The notes: generated by a model not told the origin, from the sequence alone. A stretch of 64,000 nucleotides of DNA from Asterias rubens (GCF_902459465.1 NC_047063.1:15499343-15563342); one strand, 5' to 3'; positions 1-11,922 are shown, numbered from the stretch's first letter. Made by a program: numbers and translations.

Positions 1-3000
1 TCACAAAAAAGCAATAAATTTTGCCCTACTTTTCAAATTTTGCCATAAAAAGCAACAATTTTTGCCATAAAAAGCAACAAGGCTACAGCCTTGTGTACTT
101 GTCAAATTTTGCTCTAAACAGCAACAAATTTTGCCCTAAAAGCAGCAAGGCTATAGCCTTGTGTACTTGTCAAATGTTGCTCTTAAAAGCAACAAATTTT
201 GCCTTTAAAGCAGCAAGGCTATAGCCTTGTGTACTTGTCAAATTTTGCTCTAAACAGCAACAAATTTTGCCCTAAAAGCAACAAGGCTATAGCCTTGTGT
301 ACTTGTCAAATGTTGCTCTTAAAAGCAACAAATTTTGCCCTAAAAGCAGCAAGGCTATAGCCTTGGGTACTTGTCAAATTTTGCTCTAAACAGCAACAAA
401 TTTCGCCCTAAAAAAGCAACAAGATTACAGCCTTGTGTACTTGTCAAATTTAGCTCTAAACAGCAACAAATTTTGCCCTAAAAGCAACAAGGCTATAGCC
501 TTGTGTACTTGTCAAATGTTGCTCTTAAAAGCAACAAATTTTGCCTTTAAAGCAGCAAGGCTATAGCCTTGTGTACTTGTCAAATTTTGCTCTAAACAGC
601 AACAAATTTTGCCCTAAAGCATGTTGCAACAAGGCTTGTGTACTTGTCCAATTTTGCTCTAATCAGCAACAAATTTTGCCCTAATAGCAGCAAGGCTACA
701 GCCTTGTGTACTTGTCAAATTTTGCTCTGAACAGCAACAAGTTTTGCCCTAAAAAAGCAACAAGGCTATAGCCTTGTGTACTTGTCAAATTTAGCTCTAA
801 ACAGCAACAAATTTTGCCCTAAAAGCAACAAGGCTATAGCCTTGTGTACTTGTCAAATGTTGCTCTTAAAAGCAACAAATTTTGCCCTAAAAGCAGCAAG
901 GCTATAGCCTTGTGTACTTGTCAAATTTTGCTCTAAACAGCAACAAATTTTGCCCTAAAAAAGCAGCAAGGCTATAGCCTTGTGTACTTGTCAAATTTTG
1001 CTCTAAACAGCAACAAATTTTGCCCTAAAAGCATGTTGCAACAAGGCTTGTGTACTTGTCCAATTTTGCTCTAATCAGCAACAAATTTTGCCCTAAAAGC
1101 AGCAAGGCTACAGCCTTGTGTACTTGTCAAATTTTGCTCTGAACAGCAAAAAGTTTTGCCCTAAAAAAGCAACAAGGCTATAGCCTTGTGTACTTGTCAA
1201 ATGTTGCTCTTAAAAGCAACAAATTTTGCCTTTAAAGCAACAAGGCTATAGCCTTGTGTACTTGTCAAATTTTGCTCTAAACAGCAACAAATTTTGCCCT
1301 AAAAGCAACAAGGCTATAGCCTTGTGTACTTGTCAAATGTTGCTCTTAAAAGCAACAAATTTTGCCTTTAAAGCAGCAAGGCTATAGCCTTGTGTACTTG
1401 TCAAATTTTGCTCTAAACAGCAACAAATTTTGCCCTAAAAGCATGTTTCAACAAGGCTTCTGTACTTGTCAAATTTTGCTCTAAACAGCAACAAATTTTG
1501 CCCTAAAAAAGCAACAAGATTACAGCCTTGTGTACTTGTCAAATTTAGCTCTAAACAGCAACAAATTTTGCCCTAAAAGCAACAAGGCTATAGCCTTGTG
1601 TACTTGTCAAATTTTGCTCTAAACAGCAACAAATTTTGCCCTAAAAGCAACAAGGCTATAGCCTTGTGTACTTGTCAAATGTTGCTCTTAAAAGCAACAA
1701 ATTTTGCCTTTAAAGCAGCAAGGCTATAGCCTTGTGTACTTGTCAAATTTTGCTCTAAACAGCAACAAATTTTGCCCTAAAAGCATGTTTCAACAAGGCT
1801 TCTGTACTTGTCAAATTTTGCTCTAAACAGCAACAAATTTTGCCCTAAAAAAGCAACAAGATTACAGCCTTGTGTACTTGTCAAATTTAGCTCTAAACAG
1901 CAACAAATTTTGCCCTAAAAGCAACAAGGCTATAGCCTTGTGTACTTGTCAAATTTTGCTCTAAACAGCAACAAATTTTGCCCTAAAAAAGCAACAAGAT
2001 TACAGCCTTGTGTACTTGTCAAATTTAGCTCTAAACAGCAACAAATTTTGCCCTAAAAGCAACAAGGCTATAGCCTTGTGTACTTGTCAAATGTTGCTCT
2101 TAAAAGCAACAAATTTTGCCTTTAAAGCAGCAAGGCTATAGCCTTGTGTACTTGTCAAATTTTGCTCTAAACAGCAACAAATTTTGCCCTAAAAGCATGT
2201 TGCAACAAGGCTTGTGTACTTGTCCAATTTTGCTCTAATCAGCAACAAATTTTGCCCTAAAAGCAGCAAGGCTACAGCCTTGTGTACTTGTCAAATTTTG
2301 CTCTGAACAGCAAAAAGTTTTGCCCTAAAAAAGCAACAAGGCTATAGCCTTGTGTACTTGTCAAATTTTGCTCTAAACAGCAACAAATTTTGCCCTAAAA
2401 GCATGTTGCAACAAGGCTTGTGTACTTGTCAAATTTAGCTCTAAACAGCAACAAATTTTGCCCTAAAAGTAACAAGGCTATAGCCTTGTGTACTTGTCAA
2501 ATGTTGCTCTTAAAAGCAACAAATTTTGCCCTAAAAAGCAACAAGGCTATAGCCTTGTGTACTTGTCAAATGTTGCTCTTAAAAGCAACAAATTTTGCCC
2601 TAAAAGCAGCAAGGCTATAGCCTTGTGTACTTGTCAAATTTTGCTCTAAACAGCAACAAATTTTGCCCTAAAAAAGCAACAAGATTACAGCCTTGTGTAC
2701 TTGTCAAATTTAGCTCTAAACAGCAACAAATTTTGCCCTAAAAGCAACAAGGCTATAGCCTTGTGTACTTGTCAAATGTTGCTCTTAAAAGCAACAAATT
2801 TTGCCTTTAAAGCAACAAGGCTATAGCCTTGTGTACTTGTCAAATTTTGCTCTAAACAGCAACAAATTTTGCCCTAAAAGCAACAAGGCTATAGCCTTGT
2901 GTACTTGTCAAATGTTGCTCTTAAAAGCAACAAATTTTGCCCTAAAAGCAGCAAGGCTATAGCCTTGTGTACTTGTCAAATTTTGCTCTAAACAGCAACA

Positions 3001-5655
3001 AATTTGGCCCTAAAAAAGCAACAAGATTACAGCCTTGTGTACTTGTCAAATTTAGCTCTAAACAGCAACAAATTTTGCCCTAAAAGCAACAAGGCTATAG
3101 CCTTGTGTACTTGTCAAATGTTGCTCTTAAAAGCAACAAATTTTGCTCTAAAAAGCAACAAGGCTACAGCATTGTTGTACTTGTCAAATGTTGCCCTAAA
3201 AAGCAGCAAGGCCTATCAAATTTTGCACTTAAAAGCAATAAATTTCGCACTACTTAGTATCAAATTTTGCACTATAAAGCAAAAAAAATTGCCCTAAAAA
3301 GCAACAAACATTGCCCTAAAAAGCAACAAGGCTATAGCCTTGTGTACTTGTCAAATTTTGCTCTAAACAGCAACAAATTTTGCCCTAAAAGCAACAAGGC
3401 TATAGCCTTGTGTACTTGTCAAATGTTGCTCTTAAAAGCAACAAATTTTGCCTTTAAAGCAGCAAGGCTATAGCCTTGTGTACTTGTCAAAGTTTGCTCT
3501 AAACAGCAACAAATTTTGCCCTAAAAGCATGTTTCAACAAGGCTTCTGTACTTGTCAAATTTTGCTCTAAACAGCAACAAATTTTGCCCTAAAAAAGCAA
3601 CAAGATTACAGCCTTGTGTACTTGTCAAATTTAGCTCTAAACAGCAACAAATTTTGCCCTAAAAGCAACAAGGCTATAGCCTTGTGTACTTGTCAAATTT
3701 TGCTCTAAACAGCAACAAATTTTGCCCTAAAAGCAACAAGGCTATAGCCTTGTGTACTTGTCAAATGTTGCTCTTAAAAGCAACAAATTTTGCCTTTAAA
3801 GCAGCAAGGCTATAGCCTTGTGTACTTGTCAAATTTTGCTCTAAACAGCAACAAATTTTGCCCTAAAAGCATGTTTCAACAAGGCTTCTGTACTTGTCAA
3901 ATTTTGCTCTAAACAGCAACAAATTTTGCCCTAAAAAAGCAACAAGATTACAGCCTTGTGTACTTGTCAAATTTAGCTCTAAACAGCAACAAATTTTGCC
4001 CTAAAAGCAACAAGGCTATAGCCTTGTGTACTTGTCAAATTTTGCTCTAAACAGCAACAAATTTTGCCCTAAAAAAGCAACAAGATTACAGCCTTGTGTA
4101 CTTGTCAAATTTAGCTCTAAACAGCAACAAATTTTGCCCTAAAAGCAACAAGGCTATAGCCTTGTGTACTTGTCAAATGTTGCTCTTAAAAGCAACAAAT
4201 TTTGCCTTTAAAGCAGCAAGGCTATAGCCTTGTGTACTTGTCAAATTTTGCTCTAAACAGCAACAAGTTTTGCCCTAAAAGCATGTTGCAACAAGGCTTG
4301 TGTACTTGTCCAATTTTGCTCTAATCAGCAACAAATTTTGCCCTAAAAGCAGCAAGGCTACAGCCTTGTGTACTTGTCAAATTTTGCTCTGAACAGCAAA
4401 AAGTTTTGCCCTAAAAAAGCAACAAGGCTATAGCCTTGTGTACTTGTCAAATTTTGCTCTAAACAGCAACAAATTTTGCCCTAAAAGCATGTTGCAACAA
4501 GGCTTGTGTACTTGTCAAATTTAGCTCTAAACAGCAACAAATTTTGCCCTAAAAGTAACAAGGCTATAGCCTTGTGTACTTGTCAAATGTTGCTCTTAAA
4601 AGCAACAAATTTTGCCCTAAAAAGCAACAAGGCTATAGCCTTGTGTACTTGTCAAATGTTGCTCTTAAAAGCAACAAATTTTGCCCTAAAAGCAGCAAGG
4701 CTATAGCCTTGTGTACTTGTCAAATTTTGCTCTAAACAGCAACAAATTTTGCCCTAAAAAGCAACAAGGCTAAAGCCTTGCGTACTTGTCAAATGTTGCT
4801 CTTAAAAGCAACAAATTTTGCCCTAAAAAGCAACAAGGCTATAGCCTTGTGTACTTGTCAAATGTTGCTCTTAAAAGCAACAAATTTTGCCCTAAAAGCA
4901 GCAAGGCTATAGCCTTGTGTACTTGTCAAATTTTGCTCTAAACAGCAACAAATTTTGCCCTAAAAAAGCAACAGCCTTGTGTACTTGTCAAATTTAGCTC
5001 TAAACAGCAACAAATTTTGCCCTAAAAGCAACAAGGCTATAGCCTTGTGTACTTGTCAAATGTTGCTCTTAAAAGCAACAAATTTTGCCTTTAAAGCAAC
5101 AAGGCTATAGCCTTGTGTACTTGTCAAATTTTGCTCTAAACAGCAACAAATTTTGCCCTAAAAGCATGTTGCAACAAGGCTTGTGTACTTGTCCAATTTT
5201 GCTCTTATCAGCAACAAATTTTGCCCTAAAAGCAGCAAGGCAATAGCCTTGTGTACTTATCAAATTTTGCTCTGAACAGCAAAAAGTTTTGCCCTAAAAA
5301 GCAACAAGGCTATAACCTTGTGTACTTGTCAAATTTTGCTCTTAACAGCAACAAATTTTGCCCTAAAAAGCATTAAGGCTGTGTACTTGTCAAATGTTGC
5401 TCTAAAAAGCAGCAAGGCCTATCAAATTTTGCAATTAAAATCAATAAATTTTGCACTACTTAATATCAAATTTTGCACTAAAAAGCAAATAAATTTGCCC
5501 TAAAAAGCAACAAACATTGCCCTAAAAAGCAACAAGGCTACAGCCTTGTGTACTTGTCAAATGTTGCTCTTAAAAGCAACAAATTTTGCCCTAAAAAGCA
5601 ACAAGGCTACAGCCTTGTGTACTTGTCAAATGTTGCTCTAAACAGCAACAAGTTC
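1..5655. repeat. Satellite / minisatellite array, ~68-bp monomer
   Basis: Head-to-tail copies, about 80 in all, of a unit of about 68 bp built from the words CAAATTTTGCTCTAAACAGC, AACAAATTTTGCCCTAAAAG and CAAGGCTATAGCCTTG. Several monomer classes are visible. One has TTTTGCTCTAAACAGC. One has GTTGCTCTTAAAAGC with TTTGCCTTTAAAGC. One has AGATTACAGCC in place of the palindrome. A shorter one has GCATGTTGCAACAAGG. The array runs off the left window edge. Diverged units without the palindrome occur near 3184-3312 and 5391-5530. Open frames such as 2420-2620 and 4506-4706 are by-products of the repeat, not genes. Confidence 0.95.
1441..5400. repeat. Higher-order repeat of ~2086 bp inside the satellite
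   Basis: The ordered series of monomer variants recurs with an offset of about 2086 bp. The GCATGTTTCAACAAGG variant at 1439 recurs near 3525, and the one near 1779 recurs near 3866. The open frame at 2420-2620 has an identical copy at 4506-4706, exactly 2086 bp away. This indicates a recent segmental duplication or unequal exchange of about 30 monomers. Confidence 0.8.
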
Positions 5656-5880
5656 TGCCCTCTTTTGAGGGCTCTGAAAAGAGCTGGTTTGGTCTGGGTT
5701 TGTAGAACAGTGTACTCCGCAGGACTTCAGGAGAAACCTTGAATAATGGTGGTGATGCTGCTTGAGGGATCCATATTTTGGCAGGAAGTGTCCACGTTCT
5801 TCGTGATCAGCGAAGCATTGGAGTTGGTGCTTGTTTGGTGCTGTGAAAGTCTTGACTTGAGCTTGGCTGAAGATGCTGAA
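5656..5880. other. Non-repetitive junction, no gene seen
   Basis: Sequence between the satellite edge and the next minisatellite. An 82-codon minus-strand open frame crosses into the array but shows no recognisable domain. I see no supportable gene or RNA. Confidence 0.5.
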
Positions 5881-6145
5881 AATCACAAGGGGTAAGTTCA
5901 GCAGTTTGATTAAAACTGGACCTTAAATTATCACAAGGGGTAAGTCCAGCAGTTTTATTAAGATTGGGTCTTAATTAAGAAATCACAAGGAGTAAGTTCA
6001 GCAGTTTTATTAAATTTTTGTCAAAAAATACAAGGGGTGAGTCCAGCAGATAAATGGAATTCAGGAAATCAATTGAAAAAGAAAAAACAACAGAATTTGG
6101 TCAAAAATTTAAAATATCACAAGGGGTAAGGGTAAGTCCAGCAGT
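5881..6145. repeat. Degenerate minisatellite, ~50-80 bp spacing
   Basis: Five imperfect copies of ATCACAAGGGGTAAGTCCAG followed by CAGTTTTATTAA, at about 5880, 5930, 5981, 6028 and 6115. Each unit carries GGTAAGT, which matches a splice-donor consensus by sequence but lies in no recognised gene. Confidence 0.75.
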
Positions 6146-6972
6146 TTAATAATTGTTGGTGTTTTTTTTCAAACCATTACTTATCCTTTTTTTCGGACAA
6201 AAAAGACCATAGAACTCTGTGAGAAAGTACTCTGCTTTTCTTCTTAGTACTGTCTAATCCAGTCAAGAAATAAAACTGATTTTTCTTGAACTTTTGGTCA
6301 AACAATAGCAACATGCATTCTGCAAATTTGTTTTAGAGCTCAATTCTGGACCAGGATGAATATTTAAAGTGTATTTTCTGGGAGATTACCTTTTACAGGG
6401 AGTGAATTTCCTGTATGGCTGGTCTTGGACATCTACTTGCTGAAGAAGGTGTCACTGGAGATCCTGAAGCCTGACTGCAACACAAACAAATTGCACAGTT
6501 TCCAACATTGAAATTGTTAAACAACATTATCCGTCAGTTAAACAGATTTTGTTTTGCTCTCGTTTCAATCACAAATAAATGGTTATAAAAAGCAGCAATG
6601 AATTGTTGGTTGAACTCATGCACATTAGAAAAACTTTAACACAGGTGCAATAAATACAAGCAGCAGTAAATCAGGGGATTCAAATGATGGGAACCTTTCT
6701 ATTGAGGTGTATAAAACTCTTTAATAATCAGTTAGCTCTCAGAATGCAGCCTACATACACGTAGCACATTTCTTTAAACTAACCAAACTACCAAAAGCTA
6801 CAAACTTCAACTGTGTTTAACAAGGGACAGCCCAATGTACTTTCCCACAATCTTTAAGCCCCAACAGAAAAAAACTCCAGTCCAATTAAAAACAAGAATA
6901 GTGTGTAGAAAAGCATAAATGCCCAACTGAGATTATTCTCATTCTTGAGTTACTGCTAAGCCAACACTGCCT
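6146..6972. other. Gene-free AT-rich stretch
   Basis: Low-complexity AT-rich DNA with only short open frames and no clear exon, RNA gene or repeat. I see nothing to annotate. Confidence 0.5.
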
Positions 6973-7225
6973 TTGTTTAAGCCATAATGACCTTGACATT
7001 TGTCCTGGTGCACACAAACAATAGGCTAGGGATCCTAAGACAAGTCCACAAACCAAGTTTGGAGTTGAAATGCTTAGTCCATCTTGAATTATCACTGGGG
7101 CAACAATTCTTTTGTTTTAGCCATAATGACCTTGACATTAGACCTAAGGGTTAAAACAATAGGCTTCTGGGGATCCCAAGACCAGTCTACAAACCAAGTT
7201 AGGAGTTGATATGCCAAGTCTTTTT
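6973..7225. repeat. Tandem duplication of a ~139-bp segment
   Basis: Two diverged copies (about 6973-7085 and 7111-7225) share GCCATAATGACCTTGACATT, ACAATAGGCT, GGATCC, ACAAACCAAGTT and GGAGTTGA in the same order. A CA-rich microsatellite-like stretch follows at about 7239-7252. No coding potential is seen. Confidence 0.7.
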
Positions 7226-7783
7226 TGAACAATGATTACACACACACACGCACCCAAACACATGGAAGGACAAGGCAAACAATATACCCTTCAACTGGCT
7301 AACTCCGCAGGGCATAACAAAATGCATAAACTTTCACAAACCAAAGAGATTCTTGTGTAATATGTCCACTAGAAGTTTCACACAAACAAGTTCCTTAATA
7401 TTTTTCATAAGCCTGCAGGTCTCTGTAAGAAGCAATTTTGACTAGCCCTTATCGCTCTCTCTAGGCAACTGAGACATTTGGGTGTGTTTCTCAAGTTTTT
7501 CTATAGTTATTTCTTAAGACCTGTGAGGTTTGAAGTCGCTATTGCAATTAAGTATTAGTAAATTGCATTAGTTTTTGACTCACCATGACCATACACATGT
7601 ATCTCATCGCATCCTCTCCCTGTCTCAGACCTCATCTCCCAACTGTCTGTATTGTATAAGTTAAGCCATCTTGACTGTGCGGGCAGACTACCAAGATTAT
7701 CCCTGTCAGCTGGAAGTAAAAAAGAAATTGTGTACGGCATCATTACGGCGGCTCCCCTTGAAAAGTTGATGTAAAAACACTGC

Positions 7784-8262
7784 TTAAAGGCACTGGACAC
7801 TATTGGTAATTACTCAAAATAATTGATGGCATAAAAAGTTACTTGGTAACAAGCAATGGAGAGCATTTGATAGTATAACAGATTGTGAGAAACTGCTTCC
7901 TCTAAAGTAACACAGTTTTCGAGAAAGAAGTAATTGTCCATGAATTTGATTTCGAGACCTCAGAAATAGATTTTTATTTCCTGAAATCAAGCATCTGAAA
8001 GCACACAACTTTGTGTGATATGGGTGTTTTTTCTCATTACTATCTCACAACTTCAACGACCAATTGAGTTCAAATTTTCACAGGTGTTATTTTATGCACA
8101 TGTTGAGATACACCAAGTGAGAAGACTGTTCTTTGACAATTATCAAAGATGTACATAGTTGAAACCAATGGTTCTTTTCAGAACCACCCCAACTTATTAG
8201 AGATAGTCATTACATGGTGCTACCGCAAGCCTTTCCATAACATAGTGTACAGTGTCTTTAAG
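7784..8262 (+). mobile_element. Foldback MITE, family 1, copy 1 (with internal insert)
   Basis: Begins TTAAAGGCACTGGACACTAT and ends GTGTACAGTGTCTTTAA, so the termini are inverted repeats. The inner half contains AATTTTCACAGG and ATACACCAAGTGAGAAGAC, which are shared with the copies at 9119-9500, 42187-42564, 43523-43899 and 49330-49680. There is no transposase open frame, so it is non-autonomous. Compared with the other copies it carries about 100 extra bases near 8150-8255, including a histone-like stem-loop. Confidence 0.85.
8170..8185 (+). ncRNA. Histone-type 3' stem-loop motif (isolated)
   Basis: GGTTCTTTTCAGAACC, followed by ACCCC, matches the replication-dependent histone mRNA 3' element: a 6-bp GGYYCT stem, a TTTC loop and a 3' ACC flank. 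No histone open frame lies upstream. The motif sits inside a MITE copy, so it is either a captured processed histone 3' end or a transposon hairpin that resembles one. Confidence 0.45.
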
Positions 8263-8280
8263 TAAAACATCACATCATCT

Positions 8281-8483
8281 GGCCAGTGCAAAGTGTCTCT
8301 AAAGAAGTGGGGATACCTAGACTCTGAAGACGTGACCTGCATATGAGACAGAGCCACAACTTACTATGGAGCACCTTCTGAGATGCCCCCCTACTGGAAC
8401 AAGAATGCAAAACTGAGGACCTTGCAGTGTTCAATCATATTGCTAGGAACTGTGTCCAGTTCTGGCTGAAACACAATATCTAG
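8281..8483 (+). pseudogene. Decayed LINE ORF2 3' end (non-LTR retrotransposon)
   Basis: Three successive plus-strand frames together spell the C-terminal end of a LINE polyprotein. The first contains KKWGYLDSEDVTC and ends in a stop. The second contains TMEHLLRCP. The third runs from about 8392 and ends QFWLKHNI at a stop codon, 8481-8483. The pattern (Cys-rich knuckle, MEHLLRCPLL-like segment, short hydrophobic end) is known from reverse transcriptases of RTE/CR1-type elements. The copy is 5'-truncated, abutting the MITE end at 8262, and frameshifted at least twice, so it is dead. Confidence 0.7.
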
Positions 8484-9118
8484 TGTGTGTGGACACAACA
8501 AGAAGATCATAAAACATCACAGTTATGCAGCAGATAATGCAGTTCTTGATTTGAACCTGAGGAAATTGATCAAATGTTTCTCGAGAAAAAAAACTGTGTT
8601 TCTAGTGAGTTTTAACCATGGGAATAATTGACCAGTGACATTTTATCCAAAGACCTGCGGACTAACTTATGTGCTGGTGTTTTTCCAAATGAGAGCTATC
8701 TAGTCCTTTTCAGGGGTGCCAGTCAAAAGCCATAATATAACCATTAACTGCCAAGTGTACCCTTAGCCAGGGATCATACCAAAGATTACGATACAACTTG
8801 GGCAGTTGCAGCCAGGGGATCAACTTCATCAAGGGATGTAACTTTTCTTTCAAATGTTAAATAATAAACCAAAAGCACAACTGAATGGTAAAATTTGAAT
8901 TTCGTTGAATCAGCATTAAACACACCACATGCTTTCTTACACCAAGAAAATGCAACATGAATATAAATTAAAACCATGCTATTGCAACACAATTGAAATG
9001 AAATTCCTACTGAATGAATCAAAATGCAAAAGATAGCCTTGTAATAGATTATGGTATTTGAGTTGATTGCTAATTTTATCAAAGTACAATTTTGAATGGG
9101 TAGTGCTCCTGTAAACTT
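8484..9118. other. Gene-free stretch
   Basis: Between the LINE fragment and the second MITE. A 115-codon minus-strand open frame (8786-9133) shows no domain and runs into the MITE terminus, so it is not called. Nothing else is seen. Confidence 0.5.
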
Positions 9119-9500
9119 AAAGACACTGGACACTATTGGTAATTGTCAAAGACCAGTCTTCTCACTTCATGTACCTCAACACATTCATAAACTTACAACC
9201 CTGTGAAAATTTGAGCTCAATCGGTGGTCGAAGTTTCAAGATAGTAACAAAATAAAAGACACCCCTGATTCACGAAATTGTGTGCTTTCATATGCTTGAT
9301 TTCGAGACCTCAAATTCTAAATCTGAGGTCTTTAAATCAAATTTGTGAAAATTACTTCTTTCTCAAAAATTACATCACTCCAGAGGGAGCCGTTTCTCAC
9401 AATGTTTATTCTATCAACTTCTCCCCATTACTCCCCATTACTTGTTGCCAAGTAATGTTTCATGCTAATAATTATTTTGAGTAATAACCAATAGTGTCCA
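9119..9500 (-). mobile_element. Foldback MITE, family 1, copy 2 (reverse orientation)
   Basis: Starts AAAGACACTGGACACTATTG followed by GTAATTGTCAAAG, and ends AACCAATAGTGTCCAG. The middle holds the palindromic CGAGACCTCAAATTC / AAATCTGAGGTC core seen in the other copies. No coding capacity. Confidence 0.85.
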
Positions 9501-9639
9501 GTTATACCATTATACCAAGCCATTATACACTTGCGGTACAGACAAAAACAAAAAAGTTCACAGATTTACAAATAATTTACAGGGTTTACAGAAGGTAATG
9601 GTGAAAGACTTCTCTTGAAATATTAATTCATGAAATGCT

Positions 9640-9890
9640 TTACTTTTTGAGAAAACATTAAAACAATTGTAAATTCTCGACAACGAGAATTACGGATTTA
9701 TAGTAAACACATGTCATGACACGGCGAAACGTGCAGAAACAAGAGTGGGTTTTCCCGTTATTTTCTCCCTATTCCGATGACAGATTGTGCCTAAATTTTC
9801 ACAGGTTTGTTATTTTATATATAAGTTGTGATACACGAAGTGTGGGACTTGGACAATACTGTTTACCGAAAGTGTAATGGCTTTAAACAA
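9640..9890. mobile_element. Partial copy related to MITE family 1
   Basis: Contains CTAAATTTTCACAGGTTTGT, TTATTTTAT and TGATACACGAAGTG, which align with the 3' half of family 1. Its terminal sequences differ (GTTTACCGAAAGTGTAATGG), suggesting a related subfamily or a truncated copy. Confidence 0.55.
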
Positions 9891-9949
9891 TGAAGTGTCA
9901 TAAATTATTTACTTTGACAAGCTTGAAAAAACTGTCCTAAAATCCAAAG

Positions 9950-10125
9950 AAATTAGGGCAAAATTTCTAGGCTCTGCTTACTGTTAGCAAAGAATATCGG
10001 TGCTCTGGAAGCAGGGAGTTCCGGGCTTAGTCAAATAAGATTTCACGGGCTAGCAGGGCTTCTGCTTATGAGCATGCGTACTCCAGGTTACTAGGCATTC
10101 TTCACTTACACAGCTAGTTATATAA
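9950..10125. mobile_element. Partial foldback element, family 2
   Basis: Diverged version of the neighbouring family-2 element: GGCTCTGCTTACTGTTAGC, GAAGCAGGGAGTTC and TTTCACGGGCTAGCAGGGC correspond to 10260-10400. Only one terminus is recognisable. Confidence 0.5.
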
Positions 10126-10126
10126 T

Positions 10127-10168
10127 AGGGCTGCTTAAAAAGGGCTGCTTAAAAAGGGCTGCTTAAAA
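10127..10168. repeat. Three exact 14-bp tandem repeats
   Basis: AGGGCTGCTTAAAA repeated three times without a mismatch, followed by a diverged partial unit. Confidence 0.9.
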
Positions 10169-10244
10169 AAGGCTGAAGTTGTGCTTGCTGCACAAGTTTT
10201 CATTTCATAGCACTGCTAATCGTAAGCACAAAAAGAAATTCTTC

Positions 10245-10495
10245 TGGGCCCAATTTCATGGCTCTGCTTACCGTAAGCACAGAATCTGCACTTACAGAAG
10301 CAGGGAATTCTGTGCTTAGGGCAAGCGTATTTCACGGGTTAGTGGCGAAATTGGGCTTCTGCACGTGCGTACTTCACTTACTAGGCATTCTACGCTTACA
10401 AGGCTAGCGCAGAAATTAGGCGCTTGCACGTAAGCGGGGAATCGCGATCGTCAGCGCAGAATTCGGCGTTAAGCAGAGCCATAAAATTGGGCCCA
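10245..10495. mobile_element. Foldback MITE, family 2, copy 1
   Basis: Termini TGGGCCCAATTTCATGGCTC... and ...GAGCCATAAAATTGGGCCCA form a 26-bp inverted repeat with one mismatch (10245-10270 against 10470-10495). The interior is rich in GCTTAC/GTAAGC words in both orientations, so the whole element can fold. No open frame. Relatives lie at 41280-41504 and 45387-45549. Confidence 0.85.
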
Positions 10496-11179
10496 GGTGC
10501 TTTATATGAAAATGAATGATGTAACAATGTTAATCCAGGGGAACAGCTTGTAAAAGCTTCTTCAGTTTTCATGAAAAAGAAAGACAAGAAACATATCTCT
10601 AATCAGTCTATGTTATCACATAGTGCTTATATCCGTCACCAAGTGAAGCTCATGGCGCTTTAACATTCAGTTTTTATCTGCAAGGTATTGTGGGGCGATG
10701 TTTGAAGTATATGACTATGAGACCAACTTATTATTACATAGCACCATGTACATTGTTTACAAGGTGCTGTGGTACAATATGTAGACAACCCAACCAGGAA
10801 CTAGTTGGTTCCAGGCTCCTCTAAATCTTCAATTCAAGTTTTTCAACCTGCACCCTAGTTTTATTAGATTAATTTGTCAACCCTCTGGTGCTTTTCGCCC
10901 CACTTCGTTTATTGTCTTTCTTCACTTGTGTCTAATGACTGTGACGCCACGCTGCACCTTACCAGTTTAGCCAAATTTGTGCTGTCATACTTGGGCACTA
11001 GTACAACCGATAATGACAAAATTTTGAAAAAAGGAGTACAGCGCCCTAGTCACTGGGTCTAGGGCGAACCCTTTCTCTTTTAGTTCAGTGCACTGGGTTA
11101 TTTTACGTTTGTTAAACCGCACATAAAGGTGCAACATTTTCCTTCATCTATGTTGAGAGGGTTTGGGTTTATTTGTTTA
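10496..11179. other. Gene-free stretch
   Basis: No exon, RNA or clear repeat recognised. Open frames are all short and lack domains. Confidence 0.45.
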
Positions 11180-11400
11180 TAAAATATCCCCATTTAGAAA
11201 AGTTTTGGTATGGCGCCCGCTTTATTCGAAATGAAACTTAGAGATATTTCCCTAAGTGAGATATCCCTTATTGTAAAAATGAGTGAAAAAGTGGTGGCGC
11301 TATACGGAATTGTTTTCCTTACGCCCCACTCACGTACAGAAGCTTTCTTCTTGTTGGGTTCATCAAGGCATATACAACAACTCGTGCTTTTAAAATGATC
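11180..11400. mobile_element. Probable interspersed repeat with small foldback
   Basis: Contains the self-complementary stretch AGAGATATTTCCCTAAGTGA (about 11240-11265). An overlapping minus-strand open frame (11194-11457) looks like a repeat by-product. I recognise the style of element but cannot name the family. Confidence 0.4.
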
Positions 11401-11702
11401 CGCCCCCGTTAACAAAAAAAACCCACAGAATTCACTTGTTAGTACATACAGTAACAATTAAATTTTGTACAAAGATATCAACTCACTGGTATTAGCTTTG
11501 CCATTAACTCTAGCCACGAAACTGTCCGCCAAAAGTACAAAAACGTCTGGGGGAAAAATTGATCGAAACGGCAGGTCTTTCCGTTTTCAATGTTTACAGT
11601 CAAACCGTTACCGTGACCGACCAACTGGTGCCCAACGGCACTGGTGTGTACTGTCTTACAGCGCGACGTCAGGACGTCGCTTCTGCAGTGGATGGGTTCG
11701 AA

Positions 11703-11790
11703 ACCACGGCTTTGGCTCCAGCTTAGCGCTCTTGTGAGACGCTAGGATAGAACGGGTGCGTTGGAGCCGGATCCAAAGCCAAAGCCGTGG
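11703..11790. repeat. Inverted repeat, 14-bp arms
   Basis: CCACGGCTTTGGCT at 11703-11716 is exactly complementary to AGCCAAAGCCGTGG at 11777-11790, leaving about a 60-nt loop that also contains GGAGCC. Likely the end of a foldback element. Confidence 0.75.
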
Positions 11791-11922
11791 ATTCAAAAAG
11801 GGGGTGGGGGAGTTACAACTGCCGAGGGTCTATAAAATTCAAGTTATAGTAATTTATTTAAAACAAAAATAAGAAAAAAAATAAGAGGGGCTTCAGACAC
11901 GAGGATGGGTTGGTTGGGGTGC

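Noticed and set aside
1..5655. CRISPR array
   Set aside because: The repeats are contiguous satellite monomers without unique spacers, in a eukaryotic context.
21..5742. Repetitive 60-97-codon open frames (LCTCQMLLLKATNFA...) in the satellite
   Set aside because: They follow the monomer period, lack initiation context and have no domain. They are repeat by-products.
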